Shown here: one piece after another, positions 56,197 to 64,000 of the stretch
How positions within the stretch are numbered: the stretch's first letter is position 1
How the letters are laid out: the number at the start of each line of letters is the position of its first letter
NCBI RefSeq assembly: GCF_947498635.1
Contig: NZ_CANMKV010000017.1
Location: 1 to 64,000 of the forward strand
Length of the DNA: 64,000 bases
DNA from: an uncultured Microbulbifer sp.
GTDB lineage: Bacteria; Pseudomonadota; Gammaproteobacteria; Pseudomonadales; Cellvibrionaceae
Reading direction: 5' to 3'
Translations under genes and position numbers: made by a program
Notes under the pieces: generated by a model
What the model was told of the DNA's origin: nothing
Seen by the model: only the letters and a program-made list of their open reading frames with translations
Database searches by the model: none

Positions 56197-56439
56197 ATGA
56201 AAAGCGTGACCTCAACTTATATTGTCCCACCCATCACATCAATCTCAATGAGTTACCACTCGATCCCAAAAGAGCAACATGATCACCACATAAGGATTAA
56301 GTGCTAAACAATCAATGAGCTCAACGACTTTTATATTAGAAATAAGTTAGCCAACAACATTGATGACGAATATGGAAGCCTTCCAAATTAGAAGGGCCTT
56401 TTACCTAGAGCACTAACACGGCAGATGCTAGGAGTATAA
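56197..56439 (+). pseudogene. Interrupted small ORF with a strong ribosome site
   Basis: ATG at 56197 with GGAGGAAATT directly upstream, among the best Shine-Dalgarno matches in the window. It codes for 36 residues (start MKSVTSTYIVPP) up to a TAA at 56305-56307. The same frame stays open on both sides of further stops, with TINELNDFYIRNKLANNI then a TAG at 56389-56391, and KGLLPRALTRQMLG to a TAA at about 56439. This looks like a decayed gene of roughly 80 codons, or a real 36-residue peptide with chance continuation. No family recognised. Confidence 0.4.
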
Positions 56440-56708
56440 GAATTAGAGTGAGAATATTGTACCCCTGAAAAGAGTGAATCTTTTTTACTTCAGAAAACGG
56501 CAACACATTTCCAAACCAACCAAACACAAAGGACATCTAGACATAAAGCCGCAGGGGTTTCAGCTATCATGTTAACACCCCCGATAAAGATAAATTTTTA
56601 ACCTGGCCAAGCCCCCACTTCTAAACAAAAAATGACTCATTCAAAAATATAGAAAAACAAAAACTACATTTAAGCCACCAACCGTAATAGATAAGGAAAA
56701 TCACCTCG
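56440..56708. other. AT-rich non-coding stretch
   Basis: Nothing recognisable apart from the presumed promoter of the next gene; TAAGGAA lies 15 bases before its start. Confidence 0.45.
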
Positions 56709-57035
56709 ATGAAAATATTAACCTTAATCCTTTGCACCTTCATATTAACAAATTGCGGAACCTTCACCACACTTACCAGTACAGACCGTGAAATTGCCGC
56801 AAACCTGAAAAAACAGAAATCCAGCTGTGAGTCTATCCCACGAGTTTACAGCGGATTGTCCTACAACATGTGCAAAATGCATTCATCGAGTGAATCAATA
56901 AATGCTGACTTACTCCTTGGTATCTATCTCATCGACAGCGTCATGTCGACTGCAACTGATACAGCCGTACTTCCCTTTACAATCTATGAGCAACACAAAA
57001 GTGGAAACATACTGGTCAGATCCAGCCAATACTAG
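56709..57035 (+). CDS. YceK/YidQ-family lipoprotein
   Basis: 108 residues with a lipoprotein signal (LILCTFILTNCGTF, lipid Cys16). The family segment is present: PRVYSGLSYNM, then LLLGIYLIDSVMSTATDTAVLPFTIYEQ. YceK/YidQ proteins are small lipoproteins of unknown role in gammaproteobacteria. It stands alone in AT-rich sequence. Confidence 0.85.
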   Translation: MKILTLILCTFILTNCGTFTTLTSTDREIAANLKKQKSSCESIPRVYSGLSYNMCKMHSSSESINADLLLGIYLIDSVMSTATDTAVLPFTIYEQHKSGNILVRSSQY

Positions 57036-57537
57036 CGGATCACGTATCAATATATAGACCCAGGATTCATACATTGTGGGCTGGTCAGCCAAATCACCTC
57101 CGAAAAAGTTCCCAGCCCCCTTCGAGCCATAACTGCATGGGAAATGCAGGTATCGTTTAGGAAAAACCTGAAGAAATAGGCAGAAACTTACTTGCAACGA
57201 CTTACATAGCCTTTAAAAAAATCACGTGCCCCTGCCTATACTCCGTGCCTTAAAATAGCCATAGGCACTGTAGTTACAGTGGTAATCGTTGATCAACTGG
57301 AGGTCTCAAGACTGCCTTCGGGATATGTCAGTGTCAATATACGTCTAGCAGCCTCAGAATTCTTGATGAAAATCCGCTACAACAGAGGTAGAGAATATTA
57401 ACCCGACAGCTTTATAAGAATTACACTGACATAAGTATCAGAAAATAAAATAGACCTGAAGCGTGTTAACACACGTAAACTCTTAGATTGCAGCAGGTTA
57501 TTTCTCTGAGCAAGAACTATCTTACAGCCTACCCCAC
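57036..57537. other. AT-rich non-coding stretch, about 500 bp
   Basis: No gene recognised. A CACTGTA/TACAGTG hairpin lies at about 57266-57281. The right boundary is the decayed 3' end of the allantoinase pseudogene. Confidence 0.45.
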
Positions 57538-58490
57538 CTAATTATAGCTCTGCTGTGGATGGTAGGACCACCAATACCAGGCAATTTCCTCCCGTCGGTA
57601 AATCCATACGTGCCTGTACTTCTGGAATTAGTCTAAAAATCGAACTAATGCAATGGCTCACGCAGGGTGACCACTGATTCGGCCTTACAAACCAACCGTC
57701 ATCATTTTTGCATGACCCCACCTTCACCCCAAAGAAGATCAAAACTATTCTTAAGAATCTGAAAAAACCCTCAGCACAAGCACAACCATTTGGGAGAATG
57801 GTAACGCATATCATTATTTACCAGTGCATAAGGGATAATCAACCTCCACCTCGACTCCAAACACCAGTAAGAAAGGTCACCATTATAGGCATCAGAGCTG
57901 TAGAGCTGTAGAGCTGTAGAGCTGTAGAGCTGTAGAGCTGTAGAGCTGTAGAGCAATTCGGGCACTTCATCTAAAAGACTTCGAGTATTTTTGCTGGTTC
58001 GACCTGTGTACCAGCTAATTTCTTTTTTTCCTGTTAACCTCTCAATAGAGTTAATGGTAATTCGAATATGTTCTCGCTCCACCGCCTCACAAATATTCTG
58101 ATAATCTAACCATCGATAGCCGTGCCCAGCGATTTCATGCCCCCGGTTGACTAACTCCTTAGCAAGAATGGGTTTTAACGCAAGGCCAATCCACTTGCAA
58201 ATACAGTTATCTGTAAGCCTTTCGGTGCAAAAATATCGAGAATACGCCACTCCCCCTGCCCTACTGCCCTACTCATATATACTTTCAACAGTTAGGTCTC
58301 TTTCCCCAAGCCGTGCCCCTCGACCAGAGGGTTCATGCAAGTAAGCTTCAGATTGATTATCGCCATTAAGAGTGCAGGATTCTGCACCTTCCTCAACATT
58401 TAAGGCAAACTGTACGGCTATCCGAGCTCCATTTGGCCACTCAGGTGCAGGCGGTTTTCCAGCGCAACCCTTTAGAGCGCGGTAAGTCAT
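57538..58490 (-). pseudogene. puuE: Decayed PuuE-type allantoinase (polysaccharide deacetylase fold)
   Basis: Successive pieces of one protein in shifting frames. From the ATG at 58488-58490: PPAPEWPNGARIAVQFALN, then NGDNQSEAYLHE, up to VESIYE and a TAG at 58269-58271. Next, after frameshifts, RILDIFAPKGLQITVFASGL, then AKELVNRGHEIAGHGYRW, SWYTGRTSKNTRSL, and the SDAYNGDLSYW block. After it come IIPYALVNNDMRYHSP, FFQILKNSFDLLWGEG and KMMTVGL, and finally ALVRFLD and YRHVWIYRREEIAWYW. These are the PuuE landmarks in order. At least three frameshifts and three stops plus a 48-bp repeat expansion show it is dead. The ATG overlaps the TAA of the GNAT gene, so the pair was an operon. Confidence 0.88.
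57893..57954. repeat. 8-bp tandem repeat, about 7.75 copies, inside the allantoinase pseudogene
   Basis: Unit TAGAGCTG: a diverged first copy (CAGAGCTG, 57893-57900), six perfect copies (57901-57948) and a partial copy TAGAGC. On the minus strand three units encode eight residues (QLYSSTAL). Without the extra six units (48 bp, 16 codons) the frame reads directly from LLYSS to DAYNGD, matching the family's LYDSDAY. Confidence 0.96.
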
Positions 58491-59365
58491 TAACCTAACT
58501 CAAAAGTTGTCACACCAAAGATTCGCTCATGAGCGACATTAGGTATAGAACCAAGATACATACGCGCACAACCAAAAATCTCTTTCATATTATATCTTTG
58601 TGTCAACTCCATAGCTTTCGGGTTATTTTCCGGGACATCCAGAAATATCGAGTTACCTGAAGCAAAGCTTGCCAGTTCAACCAGAAGAGAGTCCGCCACT
58701 TTAATAGTGTTCGCAAATAAGGGGCCCACTTTAAAACCTGTTCTGCAGCGACGAATCAACGCGTAACCACGCAACTCTCCTGATTGCACTAGGCCTAATG
58801 CACGAGAGTCTTTCTGGCAAAGCCAGGCTCTCAGGAAGCGCGCTCTTTGTGTTGAGAAGCAGGTAGTGTCGTATTCAAGCAATTGCGTAAAAGGAATTTC
58901 AGTAAGAGGCAGCACTTCATGATTTCGGATATCATTTAATTTATTTTCAATCGGTATTTCCATACAAAACCGTAGATTACGATGGGAAAATACAAAACCA
59001 CCCTTGGCATAGAAATTCTGCATCTGAAATGCGGCATCGAGACCAACACTTGCCCCAGGCCTAAGCCGCTCAAGCATTCGCTCGCGCCTGAGATACCAAA
59101 GTTTACGGCCAAATCCAAATCCGCGGTACTCAGGCTTTATAATAAAAAATCCCATAAACCCATAGTTACCTCCATAAGAGGCAATAGAACCTGCACCAAT
59201 CAAACCTTGCTGAACTTCGGCGGCTATAAATGCTTCAGGATCAGTTTCCCAGAACACTTCCGCATCGTGCCTTCCCGGATTCCACCCTTCATGATCTGCC
59301 CAATCAACTAGAATATCGATCTCTGATCGACACATATTTTTTATTGCAAGTATATCTTTCACCAT
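58490..59365 (-). CDS. GNAT N-acetyltransferase with Acetyltransf_18-type C-domain
   Basis: 291 residues from the ATG at 59365; a TTG at 59374 adds three residues. The acetyl-CoA motif is FFIIKPEYRGFGFGRKLW (P-E-Y-R-G-x-G-x-G-xx), and the C-terminal half, about 155-285, is the second domain seen in YitH-type proteins (SGELRGYALIRRCRTGFKVGP, FLDVPENNPKAMEL). Its TAA overlaps the ATG of the dead allantoinase gene. Substrate unknown. Intact, so it may outlive the pathway it came with. Confidence 0.85.
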   Translation of the reverse strand: MVKDILAIKNMCRSEIDILVDWADHEGWNPGRHDAEVFWETDPEAFIAAEVQQGLIGAGSIASYGGNYGFMGFFIIKPEYRGFGFGRKLWYLRRERMLERLRPGASVGLDAAFQMQNFYAKGGFVFSHRNLRFCMEIPIENKLNDIRNHEVLPLTEIPFTQLLEYDTTCFSTQRARFLRAWLCQKDSRALGLVQSGELRGYALIRRCRTGFKVGPLFANTIKVADSLLVELASFASGNSIFLDVPENNPKAMELTQRYNMKEIFGCARMYLGSIPNVAHERIFGVTTFELG

Positions 59366-59464
59366 CACTCCCAACTTAAAAGATCAGCAGAGTAAAAACC
59401 TTCCCCTGCCTAAATCAAAGGTCAGCCTCCTCATTCAGCGACAGGAATGCCTTACAAGCACTCT

Positions 59465-60547
59465 TTAATTTTTTGCTGCAAGAAATTTGAAAGGCTGTGC
59501 AGGCTTAAGCTGCGAAGATACTTCCCCCCCAGCATCATTGGGAGCATCCATTTTCATGGATAAAACCTTTGAACCTTCTTTAAAATTTAGATTATTAAAA
59601 TCCAACCATACCACTGAGGGATTAATAACTGAGTCAAAGTAATACCGCATCCTCTTTTGATCTATTACCGAGCGCCACAATGTCGAGGCTATATTGGGCT
59701 TAGCCGGATTACTCATCCCCAAAGGCACACTGACTGCACGCACTTGGGAGAACACAGAAGCGATTGCGGTCCTGTGATCCTTAAATTTTGGTGATGATTT
59801 AAGGGCATAACTAGCGCGGACAAAACGATCTGCCGCACTAATAGTGCCTGGTAAAAAATTATCCCCGCCTATTTGGCTCCAATAGGTATTAATTGCAAGC
59901 TGCTGGTTGTAAACGGGTGAGTTCGTCATCACCTTATACTGCTTACCATGGTGCACTTGTAACTTTCCATTGATATATTCAAATATTGCCGAATCTCCAC
60001 TTGGGTCAGAAATCGCAATATGAGCCGTTGCTGGTTTACCATCGGGAAGGTTGGCGCTCACTACGGTAAATGGATCCGCCTCCATTGCCTTAACTACTTC
60101 ATCCACAGTTGCGTAATTATCAAGGATATATTGTAGCCAGCCCCCCACAGATATCGTTGGCTTACCACGTTTTTTTGCATTTCCATAATCGGCTTCCGCT
60201 AAATAGAGTAGGTTCCCGGCCAAGCCAGCCTCATTGAGGCCATCTGACGTTGCCGCCTCATAAATACTAATCACTACCGAGCCGTACTTCGAAGTCCAGG
60301 TTATGGAGCCCTCACCTACACCACCATTTCTCTGCATCCCTTTAGGAAACAACCAAAAATTCATTGCCGCTTTAGCATCACTCCAATCCATACTCCGGCC
60401 AGTAATATATGACCCGTCGCCAGCCTCATAAAAAATCCGGGTACAAGCACGAGCTTCCTCTTGAGTCAGGATGAGTATCATCACCAAAGTACTAGCTAGG
60501 AGACGGGGAATAAACCTTATAGTGTTCGTATGCTTCTGAACGTTCAT
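59465..60547 (-). CDS. Exported linear-amide C-N hydrolase (choloylglycine/penicillin V acylase family)
   Basis: Ntn hydrolase of 360 residues from the ATG at 60547, which has AGGAAG eight bases upstream; the TTG at 60553 is the alternative. A signal peptide ends at ARA-C, exposing Cys35 as the catalytic N-terminal nucleophile (CTRIFYE). ITGRSMDWSD follows with the substrate-binding Arg and Asp, then GLNEAGLAGNLLYLAEADYG. Family members cleave bile salts, penicillin V or acyl-homoserine lactones in the periplasm. No neighbours indicate which. Confidence 0.88.
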   Translation of the reverse strand: MNVQKHTNTIRFIPRLLASTLVMILILTQEEARACTRIFYEAGDGSYITGRSMDWSDAKAAMNFWLFPKGMQRNGGVGEGSITWTSKYGSVVISIYEAATSDGLNEAGLAGNLLYLAEADYGNAKKRGKPTISVGGWLQYILDNYATVDEVVKAMEADPFTVVSANLPDGKPATAHIAISDPSGDSAIFEYINGKLQVHHGKQYKVMTNSPVYNQQLAINTYWSQIGGDNFLPGTISAADRFVRASYALKSSPKFKDHRTAIASVFSQVRAVSVPLGMSNPAKPNIASTLWRSVIDQKRMRYYFDSVINPSVVWLDFNNLNFKEGSKVLSMKMDAPNDAGGEVSSQLKPAQPFKFLAAKN

Positions 60548-60985
60548 TTTCAAGCTTCCTTTTGAGCTTTTTTACTAACCACTTTGCATACCCAAACCCG
60601 CCAAACAACTCGACAGGCTATATATTGGGGTATCTGTATGGGGTAACTTTAGCTTTTAGGGATAAAGAAAAAGCTATTTTACAAAGAAGGAAGCGATACT
60701 AATTGAGTGCCCCCCAGGAAAGGCACCTAAATACTCATTCTTAGGTAAACGCTGCGGCTAACTTTGGGCAAAAACACACAGATAGTCTCAATCTTTACTT
60801 TTAAATAAAAAGTATCGCGCCATTACACCCTCACCGACCTTAGATACTGGGCATCTCCTTAAGAACTTGGCGCTATAGACGCTTTCGGAATTTAATCTTT
60901 CAGCATTTCAGGTAGAATCCATACCCAACAAGGCGAATCCATATGCCAAAAAGAAAGTGAGACTTCATCGTTAGGAGAATTTCAT
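60548..60985. other. Divergent intergenic region, about 440 bp
   Basis: No gene seen. It must contain promoters of the Ntn hydrolase (leftward) and the VOC protein (rightward). No clear boxes or repeats. Confidence 0.4.
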
Positions 60986-61414
60986 ATGAATACCATAGGT
61001 AGGCTCGTCATTCTTGTTCGGGATTACGAAGAGGCCATAACATTTTATCGGGACAAACTCGGCTTTGAAGTTTTTGTTGACTCAGAGGAATCATCATTAA
61101 GATTTGTTCACCTTCGCCTACCTCAGCAAAAGAATATGGGAATTTGGCTTTTAAAAGCTTCATCTAGCGCACAACGGGATCAAGTCGGCAGGCAGACTGC
61201 AGGTGAACCCTGCGCCGTGATTTATACAAATAATTTTGATTTTGATTATAGGCGCCTTTCAGAGAATGGGGTCCACTTCACTAAGCCACGCTGCGCGGAT
61301 ACAAATGCCGAATTTGGGCATTTTGTAGATCTATATGGCAATGAATTTGTACTCGTGGAACTCAAAACAGTCGCTGCTGATTACTACCACTCTTCAAAAA
61401 AATCCGCTGTGTAA
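60986..61414 (+). CDS. VOC superfamily (glyoxalase/dioxygenase-like) protein
   Basis: 142 residues forming two beta-alpha-beta-beta-beta modules: LVILVRDYEEAITFYRDKLG at the start and GHFVDLYGNEFVLVEL at the end, the latter with the usual His and Glu metal positions. A TTAGGAGAA ribosome site precedes the ATG. Function cannot be inferred beyond the fold; a Glyoxalase-like detoxification role is typical. Confidence 0.88.
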   Translation: MNTIGRLVILVRDYEEAITFYRDKLGFEVFVDSEESSLRFVHLRLPQQKNMGIWLLKASSSAQRDQVGRQTAGEPCAVIYTNNFDFDYRRLSENGVHFTKPRCADTNAEFGHFVDLYGNEFVLVELKTVAADYYHSSKKSAV

Positions 61415-61809
61415 CCTATGTTTACTCCGGCGATTACCATTTATCTGCAATCTCAATATTCAAAATCAGTTTCTCGTTCTGTTACCAAGCAATAAATCCT
61501 ACTCTTGAAAAAATGGTATTTACTTCTCACCGACTATCACATATAAATCGAATAAGAATCGCGATATGAGTACCAAATTACACACCTATCACGCCTCTTG
61601 ATCCGGTTAAATCTAACCACAGATCAAATTTTCAGCAATGGAATGTGCCACTGCCAGCTCAACGCTGGCGTGTAACCGCATAAAAGGAAGTTTATTTCTT
61701 ACCGCAATACCAGTCGAAATAGTAACCAGCCCCTTATAGCAATAGCTCTATGGGCGTCAGCTCCACTGGTGGTGAAGCCCACGCTTCGACACAACCATTT
61801 GAAGATACT
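61415..61809. other. Intergenic region, about 395 bp
   Basis: No gene. Presumably holds the promoter of the three-gene cassette. An in-frame ATG at 61750 could extend the next gene by 20 residues. Confidence 0.4.
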
Positions 61810-62910
61810 ATGAAAAGAAGCTTAATTATGTTGGTTCCTGGGCTTACCAGGGTTACCAGTACCGCACAATTATCTGAATTTAGTGAAGGGCTGATCGCCG
61901 CAAGCGAACGTATGCCGCTTACCCCTATTGCAGACCCTTTGATTCCTCCAGGTGTACAACGCCTACGCGTAACCGCCACCGGGCAGGAGCTTGAACTCGA
62001 TCTCGTTGAAGCCTACTGGAATGACCTGGTACCCAGTATTACCCAACAGACACTGAAGACCCGATTAACCCGCGGCTTTTCACTCATCTGGTTTTGGTTA
62101 GCGAACCTGCATATCTGGAAGGGGGTATTGGGTCGTAAGTACCTAACTTTTGGACTGACTTTATCGGCACTGGCATTTCTAGTTTGGTACCTAGGTACTA
62201 TTATATTGTTCGTGGAAGCCATTGAGCCCGCCGCTGATAACCCCTTATTTCCTCTCGTGAAGGAACTTAAAAGATCAGTAGAATATATCGGTGGCTGGCG
62301 GATCTGGGCCGTGGCCACAGCTATTGTGGCTCTAATACCAGTTTCCTTGTTGGTAGATATCTCCGATTTCTGTAAGCGCTATCTTACCAATGAACCCGCT
62401 GCGCGCGGGAAACCAGCTGTACGCTTTGAAATTATTCGACGGGTCCGCGAGCAACTGGTGAGCAGCCTGGCACTGGGAGACTATGAGTCGGTTACTATCG
62501 TTGGTCACAGCTTTGGTAGCGTGGTGACGGTAGACCTATTTGCCGACTTGCCCTCCTTCGGGATCCCCGTGCGTATACTGACCATGGGCTCTCTGATCGA
62601 GGTTCTGGGCAAACAGGCGCCCTGGCTACAAAACGAAGTTATGGCATTATCGCAGCGCGAAGATCTCATTGAGTGGATCGATATTAAATCGGACTCAGAC
62701 TGGTTTGCCAGTGGTTCCGCTGTGCCCGAGACCCACCATTGCTATGAGCGAATTATCGGCTCCTACGGCACTTTCCCAGACAAAATTGCCGCTAAGGTAC
62801 ACTCCCGCTACTTCGACAATCAAGAAGCGGTAAGGCTTTTACTTTCGTACTTTGAGCGGCAAAATAATGCAAACATTCCCAGCGACAAAGCCACCCTGGA
62901 GACAGCTTGA
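61810..62910 (+). CDS. Membrane-inserted alpha/beta-hydrolase-like protein
   Basis: 366 residues from the ATG at 61810 (GAAGA close upstream); an upstream ATG at 61750 would give 386. A first strand SLIMLVPGL is typical of alpha/beta hydrolases. The middle carries two to three hydrophobic helices (about 90-136 and 164-184) inserted before the nucleophile elbow VTIVGHSFGS with Ser234. Likely triad partners are an Asp in WIDIKSDSDW (Asp291 or neighbours) and His331 in KVHSRYF. So a serine hydrolase with its core split by a membrane anchor. First of three plus-strand genes; the next starts 87 bp on. Confidence 0.72.
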   Translation: MKRSLIMLVPGLTRVTSTAQLSEFSEGLIAASERMPLTPIADPLIPPGVQRLRVTATGQELELDLVEAYWNDLVPSITQQTLKTRLTRGFSLIWFWLANLHIWKGVLGRKYLTFGLTLSALAFLVWYLGTIILFVEAIEPAADNPLFPLVKELKRSVEYIGGWRIWAVATAIVALIPVSLLVDISDFCKRYLTNEPAARGKPAVRFEIIRRVREQLVSSLALGDYESVTIVGHSFGSVVTVDLFADLPSFGIPVRILTMGSLIEVLGKQAPWLQNEVMALSQREDLIEWIDIKSDSDWFASGSAVPETHHCYERIIGSYGTFPDKIAAKVHSRYFDNQEAVRLLLSYFERQNNANIPSDKATLETA

Positions 62911-62997
62911 TCCATTAATAACGTAAATTAATTGCTCCGGAGAAAATAGCGGAGCATTTCGAATATCAACAATACGCCAATAGCAAGGAGAATAGAG

Positions 62998-63501
62998 ATG
63001 TCGCCCAGCCAGCCAATGAAGGTTATTTCGGCCCTAAGTGTTTTTCTGGCAATTCTAGTCAGTAGCTGTACCCAGCTGGCCCCCAGATATGATGCGGAGC
63101 TCTACTCAGACCTCACCGAAGTGAATGCAGAACTCATGCAGTTCTTTTCCTCAGTTTCCCATGGCACCAGCAGAGATTCCTACACAGAGAGGAACCAAAA
63201 CTATCATTCCCTGATTGGTAAAATTGATGCGATGGCCCTGCAATCCAATACCCGCCCAATCCCCAACAAAGACACTTTGGAGGAAATCAATAACTACCTG
63301 AATTCCAAAGGAACCAATATTGTCTTTGAAGCTGAGCCTCCCAGCGTTGCCTCTCTAGAGAGAATTTCCAGCAGCCTCAATCGGATGCGTGAAGAAGATG
63401 AGGATAAGGGGCTGCGTGCTACCGCTGTTGCTCTTTTCAAGAATGAGATTGTGATTTCCATGGACCAGGCACTGACCTACGAAACTTTTTTGAACCGCTA
63501 A
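62998..63501 (+). CDS. Lipoprotein of unknown function
   Basis: 167 residues, start ATG at 62998 with AAGGAGAA seven bases upstream. The lipobox is ILVSSC (lipid Cys24). The rest is helical and mostly soluble, including ELYSDLTEVNAELMQFFSSV and SLERISSSLNRMREEDED. No recognised family. It lies between the hydrolase and the small protein and has no cysteines after the lipobox. Confidence 0.75.
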   Translation: MSPSQPMKVISALSVFLAILVSSCTQLAPRYDAELYSDLTEVNAELMQFFSSVSHGTSRDSYTERNQNYHSLIGKIDAMALQSNTRPIPNKDTLEEINNYLNSKGTNIVFEAEPPSVASLERISSSLNRMREEDEDKGLRATAVALFKNEIVISMDQALTYETFLNR

Positions 63502-63511
63502 GGACTTCGAC

Positions 63512-63850
63512 ATGTCACTTGACGTAAACCAGCTGATTTCCAATATCAAAGATGCAGCCTCTTCAATTATCAGCCACGATGTTACTGAGATACGCGGTTT
63601 CTCAGAACGTCAGCTGTCTGCTTTGGCTCTTCAGGCAAAGCTCATCGCCAAAGCTATCGTGACGGAAGAAATAGACGAAGACTTAAGGGACTATTTCCTG
63701 GACTCCCTTGAGGATATGGCCCTGAACTTTGCCAAGACCTTACGAGGTCTGCTGGCAGTCACTATTGAGAAAGTCTGGAATGCGATAATTGGGGTCATTT
63801 GGTCAGCAATAGAGGCCTGCACGGGGATATCACTAAAAGTAGCCTCTTAA
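63512..63850 (+). CDS. Small helical protein, function unknown
   Basis: 112 residues, ten bases after the lipoprotein stop. The N-terminal two thirds are amphipathic helices (VNQLISNIKDAASSII, LSALALQAKLIAKAIV, DYFLDSLEDMALNFAKTL); the C-terminal third is hydrophobic with few charges (LLAVTIEKVWNAIIGVIWSAIEACTGI). No signal peptide. It could insert in or lie on a membrane. Co-transcribed with the two upstream genes. Confidence 0.68.
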   Translation: MSLDVNQLISNIKDAASSIISHDVTEIRGFSERQLSALALQAKLIAKAIVTEEIDEDLRDYFLDSLEDMALNFAKTLRGLLAVTIEKVWNAIIGVIWSAIEACTGISLKVAS

Positions 63851-63865
63851 TCACCGAGGCCTCTC

Positions 63866-63905
63866 CCCGGTAGCTCACTCTAATGTGCTACCGGGCTTTC
63901 TTTGT
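63866..63905 (+). terminator. Terminator closing the three-gene cassette
   Basis: CCCGGTAGC (63866-63874) pairs with GCTACCGGG (63887-63895) and is followed by CTTTCTTT, 16 bases after the stop of the last gene. Confidence 0.85.
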
Positions 63906-64000
63906 AGTCTACAACTCTATTGAACTTGATTTCTTTAAGGGAAATTTTTGTTCAAAATTTGGGGCTGCCAATAGGAATATTAGGGAAATCACCGACTCTC

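Noticed and set aside
57893-57954. CRISPR array
   Set aside because: Units are 8 bp and contiguous with no spacers; it is a simple tandem repeat.

Overview
The window is chromosomal DNA of a gammaproteobacterium. Gene order over the first 20 kb (ihfB, rpsA, cmk, tyrA-aroA fusion, pheA, serC, gyrA, then MTA deaminase, ubiG, mupP, yciK) is the order I know from Pseudomonas. Other genes (a PagL-like lipid A deacylase, OprO/P-type porin, PuuA and SpuC polyamine enzymes, a fused indolepyruvate oxidoreductase) would also fit a marine Cellvibrionales/Microbulbifer-like bacterium. That genus-level guess is inference. There is no rRNA, CRISPR array, prophage or complete insertion sequence.

Layout. 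1-240: two tandem tRNA-Asn genes (the first cut by the window edge) and a terminator. 352-3756 (minus): a stripped-down O-antigen-type pair (WbpM-like dehydratase, WbpL-like sugar-phosphate transferase) and a ComEA-like secreted protein. 3899-16537 (minus): a housekeeping block transcribed as gyrA, then serC-pheA-tyrA/aroA-cmk-rpsA-ihfB-lapA-lapB-pyrF, linking aromatic and serine synthesis, nucleotide and translation functions, and LPS control. 16726-20482 (plus): MTA/SAH deaminase, ubiG, mupP, yciK.

20.5-32.7 kb is a patchwork: small secreted proteins, an unusual sigma-70 factor with a TTG start, a 79-bp MITE-like element, a PagL-like protein with a changed catalytic residue, a glycosyltransferase, a TraB/GumN protein, a porin, and an indolepyruvate oxidoreductase divergent from its likely Lrp/AsnC regulator. 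32.2-37.4 kb holds a shikimate-kinase-like protein and a glycoconjugate cluster (hexapeptide acyltransferase, two methyltransferases, an alpha/alpha-toroid protein, a glycosyltransferase). 37.9-43.4 kb is a polyamine module (puuA-like, spuC-like) beside a gloA-patatin-GntR unit, with two palindromes upstream of spuC. 43.5-55.9 kb carries catabolic and peptide enzymes: class V aminotransferase-fold protein, SIMPL lipoprotein, amidohydrolase, GST, M16 protease, leucine dehydrogenase, RNase II, PepD.

From about 55.93 kb the sequence becomes visibly AT-rich and gene-poor. It holds a strongly translated-looking but interrupted small ORF, a YceK-like lipoprotein, a decayed PuuE-type allantoinase pseudogene carrying an expanded 8-bp tandem repeat, the intact GNAT gene just upstream of it, an exported Ntn hydrolase and a VOC protein. 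The window ends with a compact three-gene cassette of unknown function (membrane-inserted serine hydrolase, lipoprotein, small helical protein) closed by a terminator. This cassette, the sigma factor and the repeat-bearing pseudogene are the most unusual items.
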